From assembly GCF_047495875.1 (NCBI RefSeq), contig NC_092465.1:11292660-11356659 (forward strand): a DNA stretch of 64,000 nucleotides, read 5' to 3'. How positions within the stretch are numbered: position 1 is the first letter of the stretch; each line of letters opens with the position of its first letter. The DNA is from Pithys albifrons albifrons (Eukaryota; Chordata; Aves; Passeriformes; Thamnophilidae). Position numbers and translations under genes: made by a program. The notes below the pieces were generated by a model. That model ran no database searches. It saw only the letters and a list, made by a program, of their open reading frames with translations, and was not told the DNA's origin. Positions 1 through 16,700 of this stretch are shown here, piece after piece.

Positions 1-2
1 CT

Positions 3-3173
<3,171 letters not shown>

Positions 3174-4945
3174 CACCGACTGCAGAATCACACAAAGGCG
3201 AATTTTGCATTACACAGGATTGTGAATTGGAGAAGAGTCATTTTTTGTAAGCAAAGCTGAAGATGCAGCGCAGTTGAGATTTCACACCGTGACTCTAGAG
3301 CTGGTGTCAGCAAACTCTTTGGCCTCCCATCATGAAAGGCAAGCAAAGGAAACCACCTTGGAGTTGTTCCTGGCTGAGTGCTAAGTTGACCAAAGATGTG
3401 TACTATAGAGTTCACAGATAAGACATGAATCGGGAATCTTTAAAAAGGCTGCTACCACAGGATGACATAAGAAGCTATTTAAGTATTTATTGAAGCAACA
3501 CAACATTTACTTGGCTGAAGGAATGTATGATTCACTACAAAGCATTATTTTGGAATGGATTTGCACTCCCATAATGTTTCCATCCCATACTGCCAGCTAT
3601 TTGAAGTGTACCACTGTGCTTTTATTAGCTGTTTTGAATGGGCTTTCAAAACTGACACCCACTGTTGCAGCACACAAAAAGGCCTTTTAGAACAGCATTG
3701 GTAATATTTTAGTGTGAAAAGACATTACAGCCTTGGCCCCCTCTTTGCCCTTCTTCTACATGGCTAATGACTGCTCTTCTGAGTGGGGCTGGCACACCTG
3801 ATGAAGGGAAACATCGAGATAAAGGAAGATGGCTCTACAACCATATTTATTAAAAAGTCGTCTGTGCTCTTCTTTGGTATCTATCAGTTTACATGGGAAA
3901 GACTAGATGTAAACAAGAGACATTTTGTGGGGGGGAGCTCCCCTGAAATTTGTTGTGGGTTTTTTTGTATTTTTTATTTTGTAATATTGAAAACATGGAG
4001 ATCTAACAGATATACCAAATTCTATATTTTGTAAATTATATATAAATTAGAAGGCAGGCTGTCCACACCAAGGTGTGGGGGTGGTGTATATAACATGTAG
4101 ACTTTTGTGTAATTTTTTTCTGCATAATACTCTGAACACAGACTTGGCAGTTTTCAGATTATCACTATACAATCAACGAACAACAAACAGGTGAGTTTCC
4201 AGGCTGAATCAGATGCATTTTAAAATGAAAATCCAGAAAAATCTACAACCCCAAAGAAGAGGAAAACGCCCGCGGTAGTCCCCGAGTTGTTCCATGCAGC
4301 ATTCCAGCAGAGGGTGGCGGCTTCCCAGAGGAACCAGGACCTTTGAGTTTTAGCTACTGAGACGGTATAAACATGTCAGAAAGAGCTCTACCCAAATCTT
4401 TTAACTCTTAACAGGAGCTCTTATGAGGAAAAAAAAAAAAGCTCATTTGAACTTATTTTAAAAAAATCATTTTTCATAGATGGTCTTAATAGAATCCTGC
4501 TGTTCTAAGAGTTGTCGGATATTGTAACTGCCATTTGACTTTACAAGGAACTACGTGCTGCAGCGTCAAGTTGACTTTCCTGTAGTAAGCACTTACTTAA
4601 ACTGAGTCACAGATTTTCAATTTTCAGTAATTAGAGGATCTTCAAAACACGTTATGATGGCAAGTGTGTATAGGAGGTGTCGACCTTAAATACAGTGCCA
4701 TTGATACTGTGTTGGGCAACTTTATCACTAGTGGGGGGTTTATGAATAGTTCACTGTTATCATTTATGTACCTTTTTTAACTATTAAAGAAAAATCCCTT
4801 GATATTTTATTAAAAAAAGAAAATAATTTTAAAAAGCTCTATTTTTTATATTCTATGAGGGTAAAGTTTTGATATTGAATTTGGCTAGCACTAAAAATTA
4901 CTCCAATCTTTTGACATTTAATAAAGTTCTTTTCCACTCTTCTCA
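3174..4945 (+). other. ADCY5: ADCY5 3' UTR
   Basis: AT-rich sequence after the stop, with T runs and TATTTAT-like stretches. ATTAAA lies at 4783-4788 and a canonical AATAAA at 4920-4925. I place the likely main cleavage site at about 4940. Transcript ends are inferred, because no cDNA is available here. A later ATTAAA at 5582-5587 could serve a longer form. Confidence 0.6.
4920..4925 (+). terminator. Poly(A) signal AATAAA for ADCY5
   Basis: AATAAA about 1.75 kb after the ADCY5 stop, followed within 20 bases by a T-rich stretch (gttcttttccactcttctc) of the kind found downstream of cleavage sites. Confidence 0.5.
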
Positions 4946-7900
4946 GGGCAGAATTATTGTAGTACTAACAGCTTAATGATTGCACTATGGTGGTGGTGAT
5001 TTATTTTTTCCTACTTGACAATAAGTGAAAATGCATGGGCCTGTCTTAATTAATTTGCTATATTGCTAAGCATGACCTGAGCATTAAGCCATTTAAACAT
5101 GAGCTTAAATGGCATCGCCCCTTTCCTTCTCCCTTCCACTAGGAAACATCTCTGAAAAGTATAGTATATTGACTTCTGTAAAACTGCCAAGTCTGCCCTT
5201 GTACTATACTTTTGCTCCTTTACATCTTTCCTGATTTGCAAAATACTTAAGTTGCATCACACTGTTAAGCCTTTCTCCCCCTCCTCCCCCTTCCATCCCT
5301 CCTGCCCCCTCATTGAGTTTCATCACCTTCATGCCATACACTCGGTTTTAGGTTTGCTTTCTGCTTTACAAAAGTCTGCAGTCTCCTTAACTTTTGATTC
5401 ATCTTATGAAGTTGTGTTGTCAATGAAATTTCAAGTCCCCAGTATCTCTAGCTGTGATTGTTGACAGTGTGTCATGATCATTTCGAGGGGTATTCACACA
5501 CTCTTTACTCTGGATCTTGCAAAAATGGATACAGTTATGATTTCCCATGGAAATTGAAATCTATTTAAGTAATTTAACTATATTAAACACTGTTTCACTG
5601 GTAAAGTGTCTTTGTTTTATTTTAGCTGCACCTGGCTCCTGAGATCAGACATACGGTGTGTAGGAGATAATGGATCTGCAAATAGAAACATCCAGTTCCT
5701 GTCTTGCACTGATGGGTGGCCCTTTGGACCACCCTGAAACTACACACTTTTACAGACCCCCAATGGCTTGGCTGCACAGCAAACATCCCTTGGGTCCTTC
5801 TTGTGCATCCACATGCCTCAGAATGTAAGTCTCAGGACAGCTGACAAGGCCTTGAGGTTAAATATACTGGTACAACTCAATAGCTTAAGTTTTTGTGTGT
5901 GGGTGTATGCGTGTGTGTGTGTCTCCTATTTAAAAAAACCAACAAAATTGTATTTTAAATAGTTTTTAAAAGTACATCACCTTTACCAAAGAATTGCCCA
6001 GGTAGGCACCTTGGTACTCGTCCTCTGAAGGACACCTGGAAGGACACCTGGAAGGAGGCAGCAGTGCTTGCCAATGGAGCATTTTCAGTCTTTACAGGGA
6101 AAAGTAAACACTACATGTAGCTGTACCAATTAACAGAAGCCTGAAGTGTAACTGAGAAACAAAACCCTGCAGCTTTCAGCTGATTTTTTTTTCTTGAGAA
6201 GACATTACACAGGCAACTAAGAACCGAATGACTTACAATCTGTTACTGGCTAGGAGGGATTTTATGAGTGTACTGAGAACACAGCTGCAGAAACAAAAAG
6301 CCATGAAGTATTTAAGGTATCAGCCTTTAAGAAAGAAGGTGAAGAACCATTTAATATTTTCTGTGCTGTTCTACATAATCATACAAACAGTTTAGGTCAT
6401 TATCTGATTTGAGCACGAGTTTTTAACTATCTGGAGAAGGGTATTCCCCAGAGACAGGAAGGCAAGAGCCTCCAGCACTGTGCCCTCATTGCAATTGCTG
6501 TACACATTTACTGGATGAATAGTTTTCCCCAAATGCCTATTTTTTCCATCCAGAAAGCGTTTGGATGAATTTTAAGGTGTTTAGGCACTTATCCCCAGCA
6601 GAGAGCTGGATACAAGTATCTGCCTGGACATAATAAAAAGACACATTTAGGACATACATGGGAGAAATTTATTGTGTCCTGTAGCCTTGCTGTTTGTGTG
6701 TTAACATACATGTGTGTTAACATCTGGCCAAAAACCATGCCCAGAGGCAAATATTTTCATTCTGTTAAGCTTCCCAACTGCTCCTCAGGGCACCATCACT
6801 TCCAGGCTGAAGTTGGGGGGTGGCCTGGAGAGAGAGCTTGGGATGCTGCTGGGAAAAGAGCAGCTCAGCCGTTTCAAGCTGAAAAACTCAATTTCCATGC
6901 TCTTGGCCCACTCTGTCCAAAGCTTTTCAATTGAAGGAGCAAGAAGGCTTTGGGGAGTGAGGACTAAGAAAATTGAATTGCAGGGCAGGATGGGGGGGTG
7001 GCAGCAGCAACCTTTTCCTGATTTTAGACATTTGGGTCGTTTTCTGTAAAAAGCAGGGTTATATTTTTTAATTTCTGTCCCTGAGCACTTCTCAGTCCCT
7101 GCTTCTCCTGCTCTGCCCTGGCACTTGGGTGCAGCGCTGGTGTCCCATGGGAAAGCAGGTGTGGGTGCCAAGGGGGAGTCACAGCAGCAGCGAGTCCAGC
7201 ACTGAGGCCAGTTCGGAGGTGATGCTGGAGCAGCACAGCACAGGCAGTTCAATAAAAGCTCAGAGCCCAAATTTAGGCCACCTAGACCCATAACAGCTCC
7301 ATAGGAAACCGGCTAGAGAGCGAGATTCCCTCTAAGCTGCTGGTCCCTGAGATCTTTTCTTTTAACATAACATTTCAGATGTAAGTAACTATTGCCACCT
7401 ACTGGAAACAGCAGAGCCTCAACCAGGTACTGCAGGATCAGGCCAAAAGACACAGAGCCCCTTCCACCACGGGGAGAGGGAGAACATGTCAGAACTTACA
7501 GGCCATTCCTTCCCGAGTAACTGATTATGCACAAACTATCAAACACCAACTTTAATAGATAAGCAAAAAATAATCATGACAGGCTGTGGGTGTCATCATC
7601 CAACACCCCACCACCACGGCAGCCCAGCTGCCAACTGTGCAAACAAGACCTTTCCATACCTGCTGCTGCTCCTCTTGCCCTCTCTCTCATGGCATTTCCA
7701 CAGCAAATCCAGCACAAGACACAGAGCATAGTTTCTTTGCTTTCGAGCGTTGTCTGGTGCTTGACAACTCTGGCGTGCTCTGTGCACAGGTTACTGGGCC
7801 AATCCTACAGTGCCTCATGTTCCCAGGGCAGGTGAGCTGGATGCACAGGTCAGGGCCCTGCACTCCATCCCAGAGCCAGGTCCCACAGGGCCTGTGCAGC

Positions 7901-9700
7901 CCCCACTACACATTCCTTAGACCTCCTTTATAAATGCAGCATGAAATGGGCTCTGCTTCTACTAAACCCCACAGAAAAATCGAGTGATTATGAATGGCCT
8001 TCTGCAATTGAGAATAAAATAAAGCATGTTCAAGAGAGTAGTCATCTTTCAGAAGTTCATCTCTGTAAATCTAGTAACTCAAGTACAGGGTGAAAACAGC
8101 AGGGACGTTCCTACTATTTTTCTGAATGCTGAGTTTGTATAAGCACATGGGAAAACCTGGGAATTTTCAGCAAATTTTCACCTCCAACTTGGTCTGCTGT
8201 ATCTTGGTTCTCATCTCACATAAACTGTCAGCAAGTTCTAATATTACAGCCCAACTAAAAAAACATGCTAAAAAGGCACGTTTTCAGCACCTAGTAATAT
8301 CAGGTAATGAAGAACAGTCATTCATGCTCATTAACTTTTCATTGTGAAATGGGATTTTTATCAGTACCATAAAAACAGGCAAACAAAACCCCAACTATCT
8401 TCAGTTACACTGAAGTTGCATCTGTTGATTGTACCTGCTAATCAGCAATTAAACACCATCATAACTGGTATGGAATAATGGCTCCAGATGCTATGACAAA
8501 GGAAGTTTTCATTCCTTAAAAATGTATCTTTAGGAGTAGCAGGAAGGGAAGGTGCCTCAGAGAAAACAAGATTCTCTGCCAACATACAAACTGAAGAAAT
8601 GATGCAACAGAAAATTCCTTATGTGCACAACAGCCCAAGTCAAAAACTAAGAAGTACTTCAGGCATCCCTGCCTACCAATGGAGGTGAAAAGATAGGTGT
8701 AAGGACTCCAGGACTCTATTAGCAAAATAAAATCTGTTTTTATGCTTAAAACATTAATAACTTGATCTTTCAATCACTGATTTTAAATTATAAAGGACTG
8801 CTCTTCACCTTCTCTGGTATCTGGAATTCAGAAAGCTGCACTGAATGCTAATACAAGCAAACTTCTCAGTGCCGTTTGCTGCTCTTGGGGATTTTTAAAA
8901 TATTTGTGGTGCAAACACTTCCTAAAATTTTAGTATGCTTCAATACAGACCTCTTCATCATTTTCCATATTTCTTTCCCAAAACAAGAGCAGACCATGCT
9001 CCTGAAGGCATTGTTCTTCTGTGTCTCCAAGTGGGCAGGAAAGAGAATTAACTGCAAAGCGCATCACTCTGAGCACCACCCTCAGAGTCTTGGGCACCAA
9101 GGGCTCTTCAAGGGCTCCAACTGCAGACATCAGTCTGAGACACACCTGTTGGATCACAAGTTCACTCTCTAATTCTTGGTTGTATTGAGCATAATTTTCT
9201 TGACTAGCAACACCTATTTAAAAAAAAAAGTATCTAGTTCCCTTCTGCTTGGCCATGTAATCTGACACTAAACAACTGAGAAACACAACACTTTAGGAGG
9301 AAATGCCCAGGAAAATTTGCCTGGACCAACATTTCATAGAACAGCAAAACTCTGACAGTTCCCAAATCCAGCAACATAAGAGCATGGCAACTTCCCTGCC
9401 ATTAAAGCTTGATTAAAACCTGTACATGAAAATCTATGTCTATTTATTTATACATAATGAAACATCATAAATAACTGTCATCCAGTTATAAAATAAAGCC
9501 TCAGTGTCAGTGGTGGTACTATTTGGCTGCTTTTCTAGTTTTAAGTGTTTGGGGTTTGCCAGTTGATTCACCAACTTTAGGAGCATAAAATGGTTCTCTA
9601 AAACACAAGTATAGATCAAGGAGGTTTTATCCCAGCACAGAAACACCCAATCCATAAAGCCAAAAGAATAAATACAATCCTTTGTCTTTTCTTGTTTAAA
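4946..9700. other. Convergent intergenic region between ADCY5 and SEC22A
   Basis: Tail-to-tail gap. It holds the alternative ATTAAA at 5582, a short GT-rich microsatellite at about 5894-5921, and otherwise unremarkable AT-rich sequence. Moderately long open frames at about 6.7-7.3 kb and 7.6-7.9 kb sit in locally GC-richer DNA and resemble no protein I know. The right edge is approximate because the SEC22A 3' end is uncertain. Confidence 0.6.
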
Positions 9701-10479
9701 CTAATCAGACTGGTTTATTATTTTCCTGTCACCATTTGTTTATCTCAGGTTTGAGTTATTCATCCACCTCTGAAAGTAATGAAGAACATATAAAAAGGAC
9801 AACAGTCCAGCAAGTAGAAGTCACTCAATTTACTCACCAACCAGTCTTCTTTCAGCCCTTCCAGAGTCCAAACACAGGAAATGCACAAAAGTCTTGGGTT
9901 AAGTGGCAGAACTTTTTGAATAATTACTATAAAGGATCTGTCTACATGGATCACTTTCAAATGATAATTAAAAGAAAATCATAAATGAAAAAACGTTAGA
10001 GAACTTATAACATTAGACAGAGGGCCCCGGGTGAAGCTGATCCCCAGAAACTGAGTTTCCAGGTTGTGTTTTAATTAAGAAAACATTCACATATATGTCA
10101 ACGTGAAACAAAACATTCCAAAACTTTGTATCTTACATATTCCACATCTAGTTTGCTAATATGCAATAGCATTATTATTACTTACTTAGCCTATTCCCTA
10201 CTGCCTTACAAAGGCAAAACTGATTTTGGAAGTGAAAAGCTTGCATGATATGCAGAACACACACTCTACACATTCCTCTGTTAACATACTTTTGAATGAA
10301 GCTTTTTTTATGCCACCAGTCAAATTCCCCAAAATTGGTGTCCCTACATACATTTCCACGATATGCTCCACCTTCCTCCTCAAGTCCCATACTCTTTTGT
10401 GTTCTTTTCAAGAAAATAAAAAAATAATTAGAAAAGTTCAACCATCAAGTGCAAAATGTCCACAGGCATCTTACACTGA

Positions 10480-10591
10480 TTTATTAAAAAAAAAATCAAC
10501 AAACAGACAGCTTCTTCTTTTGGAGAACAGCTTTACATTCCTGAGAGTGAATAACTGCTGGAACAAACTTCCTCTAATGTTCCAGGCCTTG
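10480..10591 (-). other. SEC22A: SEC22A proximal 3' UTR with poly(A) signal
   Basis: On the minus strand an AATAAA lies at 10485-10480, about 107 bases after the stop and right after a run of ten T. Another AATAAA at 9719-9714 would give a 3' UTR of about 0.9 kb. I cannot tell which is used. Confidence 0.4.
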
Positions 10592-10792
10592 TCAGACATT
10601 GTAATCAGGGGACTTTCCCTGTGGTTGCCGCAGTCGAATTTGTAAGGTAGAAAATGCTCCCACAGTGACGTGAAAGAAGAGCTGCCACAGGTTGCGCAGT
10701 TCGTACAGATACATGTTACACAGGCAAATCAGCCCAAAGGTCAGGAAGGACTTGGCATTCCTCCAGCCCGTGTAGTACACAAACAGGTAACA
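10592..10792 (-). CDS. SEC22A: SEC22A last coding exon
   Basis: Acceptor TTTCCCGGCAG. 66 codons plus TGA (10594-10592). It encodes the last two hydrophobic segments ([18 protein letters not shown] and [16 protein letters not shown]) and the tail QGKSPDYNV, close to the human PDYDV ending. Confidence 0.96.
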   Translation of the reverse strand, partial: CYLFVYYTGWRNAKSFLTFGLICLCNMYLYELRNLWQLFFHVTVGAFSTLQIRLRQPQGKSPDYNV

Positions 10793-13700
10793 CTGCCGGG
10801 AAATAAAAGAGAAATCACATTACCTCACAGAAAGTAACTTCCACTGAAGAAACACTATGTGGTCCCTGAAGAATTACAGACCAAACATGGAAAAGTCTGA
10901 GTTAAAATTGAAAGAACAGTATCAATTTGGCTGCCACGGAAGGGTGAAAAACACCCAACATCAAATAGAAGGTTACATTTTGCTGCCCTTAAACCCTTTC
11001 TGCGAACAATTCTCCCATAGTAAGAGTGGCCCATGACAAAACAAAGTGAATGTTTCTGGCAATCTCTGGTCAAAATACATTCTCTGTTCCTCTCAAGAAG
11101 TGGAGAAGGAACAAGAGCCACTGTTAAATTTTCTTCAGGAAAAGCAGTGGGAGGGACAGGGAAAATACAGGTCCCTGCAGCTGGGAGTGAATACTCAGCA
11201 CGAGGCAACTCCAAGTGTCCTGTGAGGGGACTAACTGGGAAATGCAGAGGTCCACAAACATCCACTGTCCTGCGCCAGCTGCTGCAAGAGGGATCACATT
11301 TGGAGACAAATCCTACCACATTTTCAGAATCTGTTTCTGCACACTGGTGTAACACCGAGTGTCAGGATTGCCCACAGTTCCCTGCTTGGCCTTCCTCCTA
11401 CTGCAACTGGAAACATGATCAACTCTCTCACCTGTTTTCATCTCTAAGATGATACAGCTTTTATGTAGTCCTTAGTTTTACTTCTGCTGTTTTTCAAACA
11501 ACTTCCTCAACTGCTACAAAAAAATTCTTTACCCTGCTCTGGATTCTGGCTGTTTCTCTCTGCTGAAGAAAGTTTTTGATGTGCTTTAAGGTAGATAAAC
11601 AGTATGTGGCCTTACTTTCTATTCCAAATCTGTTCCCAGTGGATTTATAACCGTGGTCACACAACTTTAACAGCATCCATCACCAGATTATCTCAGTGCC
11701 ATTTCTGCCCTTCTTAGGCATTTGCCACATTTTATCGGTCAAAGAAACTTTTTTTTTTCATCTTCCATGTTCCTCAAAAAAGGGCCAAAGCTTTGTAGAT
11801 TTGCAACTGAACAGAGAAATTTATAGAGCTTATTTTGTATTCTGTTCCAACTCAAGCACTTTGTTACAAAGCATGCATTTCCAATGCAAGGGTGGCTGAG
11901 ATCAACAAAGCTAGTTCTGATTTCTGTATATCTAAACACCTTCAGAGAGGTGAGCACTGGCAGTTCAGTAAGATTTGTATGTCCTTCCTCCAAAGCAAAG
12001 CAAAACTAGAGATGAATAATCCACGTGTTTCAGAATCTAGACAGAATCTGAACCCACTTGGCCATTTTGAGCAGAGTAAAAGCAACCTACTTGTGCTGAC
12101 AGTTTCACAAATCACAGCTAAAAGAACAATTTGTTGGTGCTAGTATCTCAGCAATAGGAACTCAGGTAATTTTCTAGCATTGTCACCTCCACTGATAAAG
12201 TATGAAGAAGTGTAACTGCTTCCAAGATTAAAGGAAGAGTCATCAAAATGATTAATAAATATGAAGGGCTGAAAAAACAAAAATACTACAGAAGTTTAAA
12301 AATGTTACTGTAACTTGATGCTGACTGTGAATTTTACTGAAGAACTGTTTTAAATGAATTCTGAAATGTATTTTTCGTTAGTCTAGGTCTGAAATACTGG
12401 AAAATTTGCCCCTTATATAACAGAGCAAAAAGCCAAAAAAGTCAAAAGGCCAAAACACTGTGGTTTTAACACCTTACTATAAGAGATGCTGTTATGAAAC
12501 TCCCAAGGGTTGTTTTTCTAGTACTAAAGGGGAGTGTTATCATGGCAATCACTGAGCATGCTTTTAAGCAGAAGGATCCTCTGTGCTACTTCAGAGGAGA
12601 TTTTGATTTTTTTTTTATTAAATGTTAAGAGATGACTGATGACTGAAGGCTCAGCTCCTGATGCTTTGCACTTCAGGTACAACTGGGACATTTGTTACTT
12701 TTGTACATTTTCTTCTTCAGAAAAGACTAGAAACTATGGAGCAACACCAGACATGTCAGTGAGACTACAACATCAGATTCCATCTAAATGCCTTTTTTTT
12801 ACCAGCACACCTTGGTTTCAAACATTCCTTGGAAACTAGAAACACTTGTTGTTACTAACTGAAGAAGACAATATAGTATGATGTGTTCACCCACCTGGAG
12901 GGTGAATCACAATTAAATGTGCTGTCAAATGTCCTGAACTCTTAACTGTGGCAAAAGAACATCAGAACATGCCAGAGAACCAACATCCCTCTTAGTTCTA
13001 AAAACTGACCAACCACATATTGCAGGAATGATACCAGAGGGTGAGGAACAGAGTCTCAAGAGATGCATTTGGAATATTAATAAAAAGTCTACTCTGTGAG
13101 TTGTATGGATTCTTTCCTCCAAAGAGCTCCATTCAAGGCAGACACTGAAGGAAAGGCACATGTATTTTCTGTATTTACTTCAAATCTGCCCAAAGGGAAG
13201 AAGCAGTGAGGTATTTGTTCAGATGGTTAAGCTTACTTGAACTATGAAACTTCAGGGAAATAATATAACCCCCACTACTCCTGACTTCAGAGCTAAATTA
13301 TAAGCTCCAAACAGAAAAGTAAATGTCTTAACCATCTAACTGGAGAAAAACATCAGCAAACAGAAGCTCTTTGCATCAATCTACTATATGACAATTTATG
13401 ATTAATGAAACAGAGCAGAAATTATTTTTTTATAATCACGCTATTCAAGTATATGTGACATTTAAGAAAACATGATGACAATTTATGCATGACTGGGTAA
13501 TGTCTCTAAACTCTAGTGAATTATGCAAACAGAAGAACACACCTGGTACAAACAGGCTGCTGTTCCAAGAAAAAATGCAATAACATAGCTGAAATCTTCA
13601 CCTTCATTCTGTGAGAATAAAACAAAAAGCCATGTTTTACGATGTTTCAGTGAAACACCAGACATTTATAGTATGACAAGTTATTAAATATTCTATGTTC

Positions 13701-16700
13701 AAATAGTTTCACATATTGACTTATAGCAATTCCTAGACTACACAAAACCAAGAGTTAGGACTAATCAGCGCTTACTTGTATGTCTGGGAAAAAAACACCA
13801 TGAGTTGGATGGAGTCTGACCAAAATGTTGATTCACAGCAGAGAACTAATGTTGAGATTTTCAAAAGCCTTAATTTAAGTCCAGCTCTAACACTGGATAC
13901 TTACCTTGTCCAGATGCCTTTGAAAATTCAAGTCTACACACTGGTAACCAGCTTTGATACCAACTTTGTAGAACTGTGCCTTCCTCCAGCTTCACCAAAT
14001 GGGAACGAGATAAAAGGGAAAGGCCCAAAGTGGCCGCTAGGGTGGGGTAAAACCCTGCACAGAGAATAACGCAGGCAGCTCGTGGCAGTGAGAGCAAACA
14101 GCAGCACAGGAATTTATCAGACTAGGGGAAAATTAAGTTTTCTTGAAGGAAAGGATGGAAAAATTTACTTGAAGTGACAGATCTTTCTAGTACGTGTTTA
14201 AAAAACAAAACAAATCTTTCTAACTTATTCAAAAGGGTTGTTGGAGTTTCTGTAGAGCTGAGCAGAATAAATTTACATGCTCCCTGACTATTCCAACTGC
14301 ATTTCCAACAAACACCTGCAACAATCAAAAAGTTTCTCCAGGAAAACAAAGGGATACTCATGCAAATGTTTTGTTTGGAGATTGAATATAATTTTGAGAA
14401 GAAGGAGGTCAGTTCTCAAGTACAACATGCACTCAGAGTATGCTCAAGGTGGAGCATTTCCACCTCCAGTGTTGACCAGGGAAAACTTTGTGTATCTGCA
14501 CATAAAAATTACCTACACAATGCAGTGACTTCTATACCTGTGAAGTCTTTGCCTCAGTGCCACTGCATATTTGCTGGGGTGCAGCTACAGGTTGTAACAG
14601 AGTTTCACTAACATCCAAATGAAAACACTGATTTTAAAGGAAACAGTAATTCAGAGATGCTTTTGAATGACTTCTCAGAACACATTTCATTAATCATGCT
14701 TTGGATTATTTCTCCCTAAATTTTATTATGGAAAAAGCCACAAAGCAAATTAAGAAAAATTTTAATGGATTTTTAGTGTGCCTCATTTGTCAGAAATGAA
14801 AATTATCTTCCATCTGTACTGCCATCTATTATCTCCAGATGCAATAACATATAGAATAAAATTAACTGGCTGCCCTGTCATCACTTAAATAAGTTAATCT
14901 AAAATTGGCATTCCTTAAAAAAAATCAGCTGTGGAAAGTAATAAAGTAAGTTCTAGAAACATCACAGTTAGTGGCAAAAATCTGTTCAGTACTATTTGTA
15001 CTACAGCATACTTTGAAAAATCTAATTAGGGATAAAGCAGAGATATTTGTTCACTATTTCATTCTTGGTCTTTCTTTAAAAAACAAACCACAAACAACTC
15101 AAAAAGAAGGACCTAGCATGGACTATTTTCATTAACATCATTCATTTATCTCTTAGTCTTCAGGAAATGCTGAGACCTCGAACATTACTGCTTATTAAAT
15201 CTTTACACATACCAATAACTATATAAGACAACTGGAATGCAGGTCACCTTCTTTACCTTCCTTCCCTAAATAAATTCATTAAGTAACAGAAAATACTGCA
15301 GTTAGTTGGTGAAAGGGCCAGAGACCACAACTTACACGGAGCATCTGAAGAAACTGAGGCTGTTTAGCCTGAAGAAAAGGAGGCTCAGGAAACTTTACAC
15401 CCTCTGCAATGGGCAGGAGACGGAGGCGAGGTGGGTGCCGTTCTCTCCACCCAGGTAATGAGGGACAGGATGAGAGGAAATGGCGTCAAGTTGCACCAGG
15501 GGAGGTTTAGATGATATTTGAAAAATTTCCTCACTGAAAGAGTTGTGAAGCATTGGAACAGGCTGCCCAGGTAAGTGGCTGAATCCCCATCCATGGGGAA
15601 ATTTAAAAGCTGTGTAAATGTGGCACTTTGGGACATGGTTTAGTGGTGCACTTGGCAGTGCTGGGTTAATGGCTGGACTCAGGTCTTTTCCAACCTAAAT
15701 GACTCCATGATTCTATGAAGTCCAGATATATGTTTGAATAAAAGGATTATCTATTAGCCAAGCAAGAGGATTACCATTTTCTTTCAGAAAACTTCCATGT
15801 GATTTTTAGTTTCTATGTCTATGACCACAACAACTAAGCCATTAAATGGCAAGGAATTCTTCTTTTTTTGTGGTAAGAAACATGAACTTTCTGTGCATGC
15901 CTGCAAGCACAACTGTCATATTTCACATGAATTGCCTGAAATCATAAACCACTGTCAGTGATGTTGTAGCAGTGAGAATATAACTGGCACGAGACATGGA
16001 ACAGAAAGAAACCAAAAGGCTACAGGAAGGATCGGAGCAGAGAGTTTGCAAAAAAAAATAGGGTTTTGATGAGGTTGTTTGGTGAGGGGGATGTTGATGT
16101 TTAAGGAGGTGAGGGGAGTTTAGAAGAAATCAAAGTTTTCCCTGACACAGAACCCTTCAGCACATAAAGAGAAATAAACATATTACTTAAAAAGGTTTAT
16201 TCTATACAAACAAATAAGTAAAAAAGTTTCAGAAAACAATTATACAAAACCTGTTTAAAGATCCACACTCTGTGAACTTAAAAAAAATTGGCCAGATTTT
16301 CAAAGCTGTTCATCATTTCACTCAAATACTTTTAAATAGCATCTACAGAAATTAAACGCCTCATCCCCTGGCATAAATTTAGAAAACAGAACATGATGTT
16401 CACATACTCACTGCTACCAAGGTACCAGGGAAAGAGTTGGCCACCCACCCTCTACTGCTCTTGAAACTCACAGCCTCAGTGAATGAGGCATCACTCAAAA
16501 AGGATGCTCAAGTCACCAACAATACAGGTCTCATAAACAGAGGCCTGACCTCATAAACAGCCCTTCTGAAAATGAAACTGGGGAGACTCAGCTCACACAG
16601 CATCTTCCAAGGTGATAATTATGATTGCTGTGATGCACAACTTTTACAGTCACAAACATGTACAATACCTGGAGAAGGCTTTCTATGGCATGAAAGCCAC

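Noticed and set aside
5894..5921. Regulatory meaning of the GT-rich run
   Set aside because: An ordinary short microsatellite in intergenic DNA.
6785..7291. 168-codon minus-strand open frame between ADCY5 and SEC22A
   Set aside because: The proline/serine/cysteine-rich translation follows the local GC-rich composition, and an equally long frame exists on the other strand.
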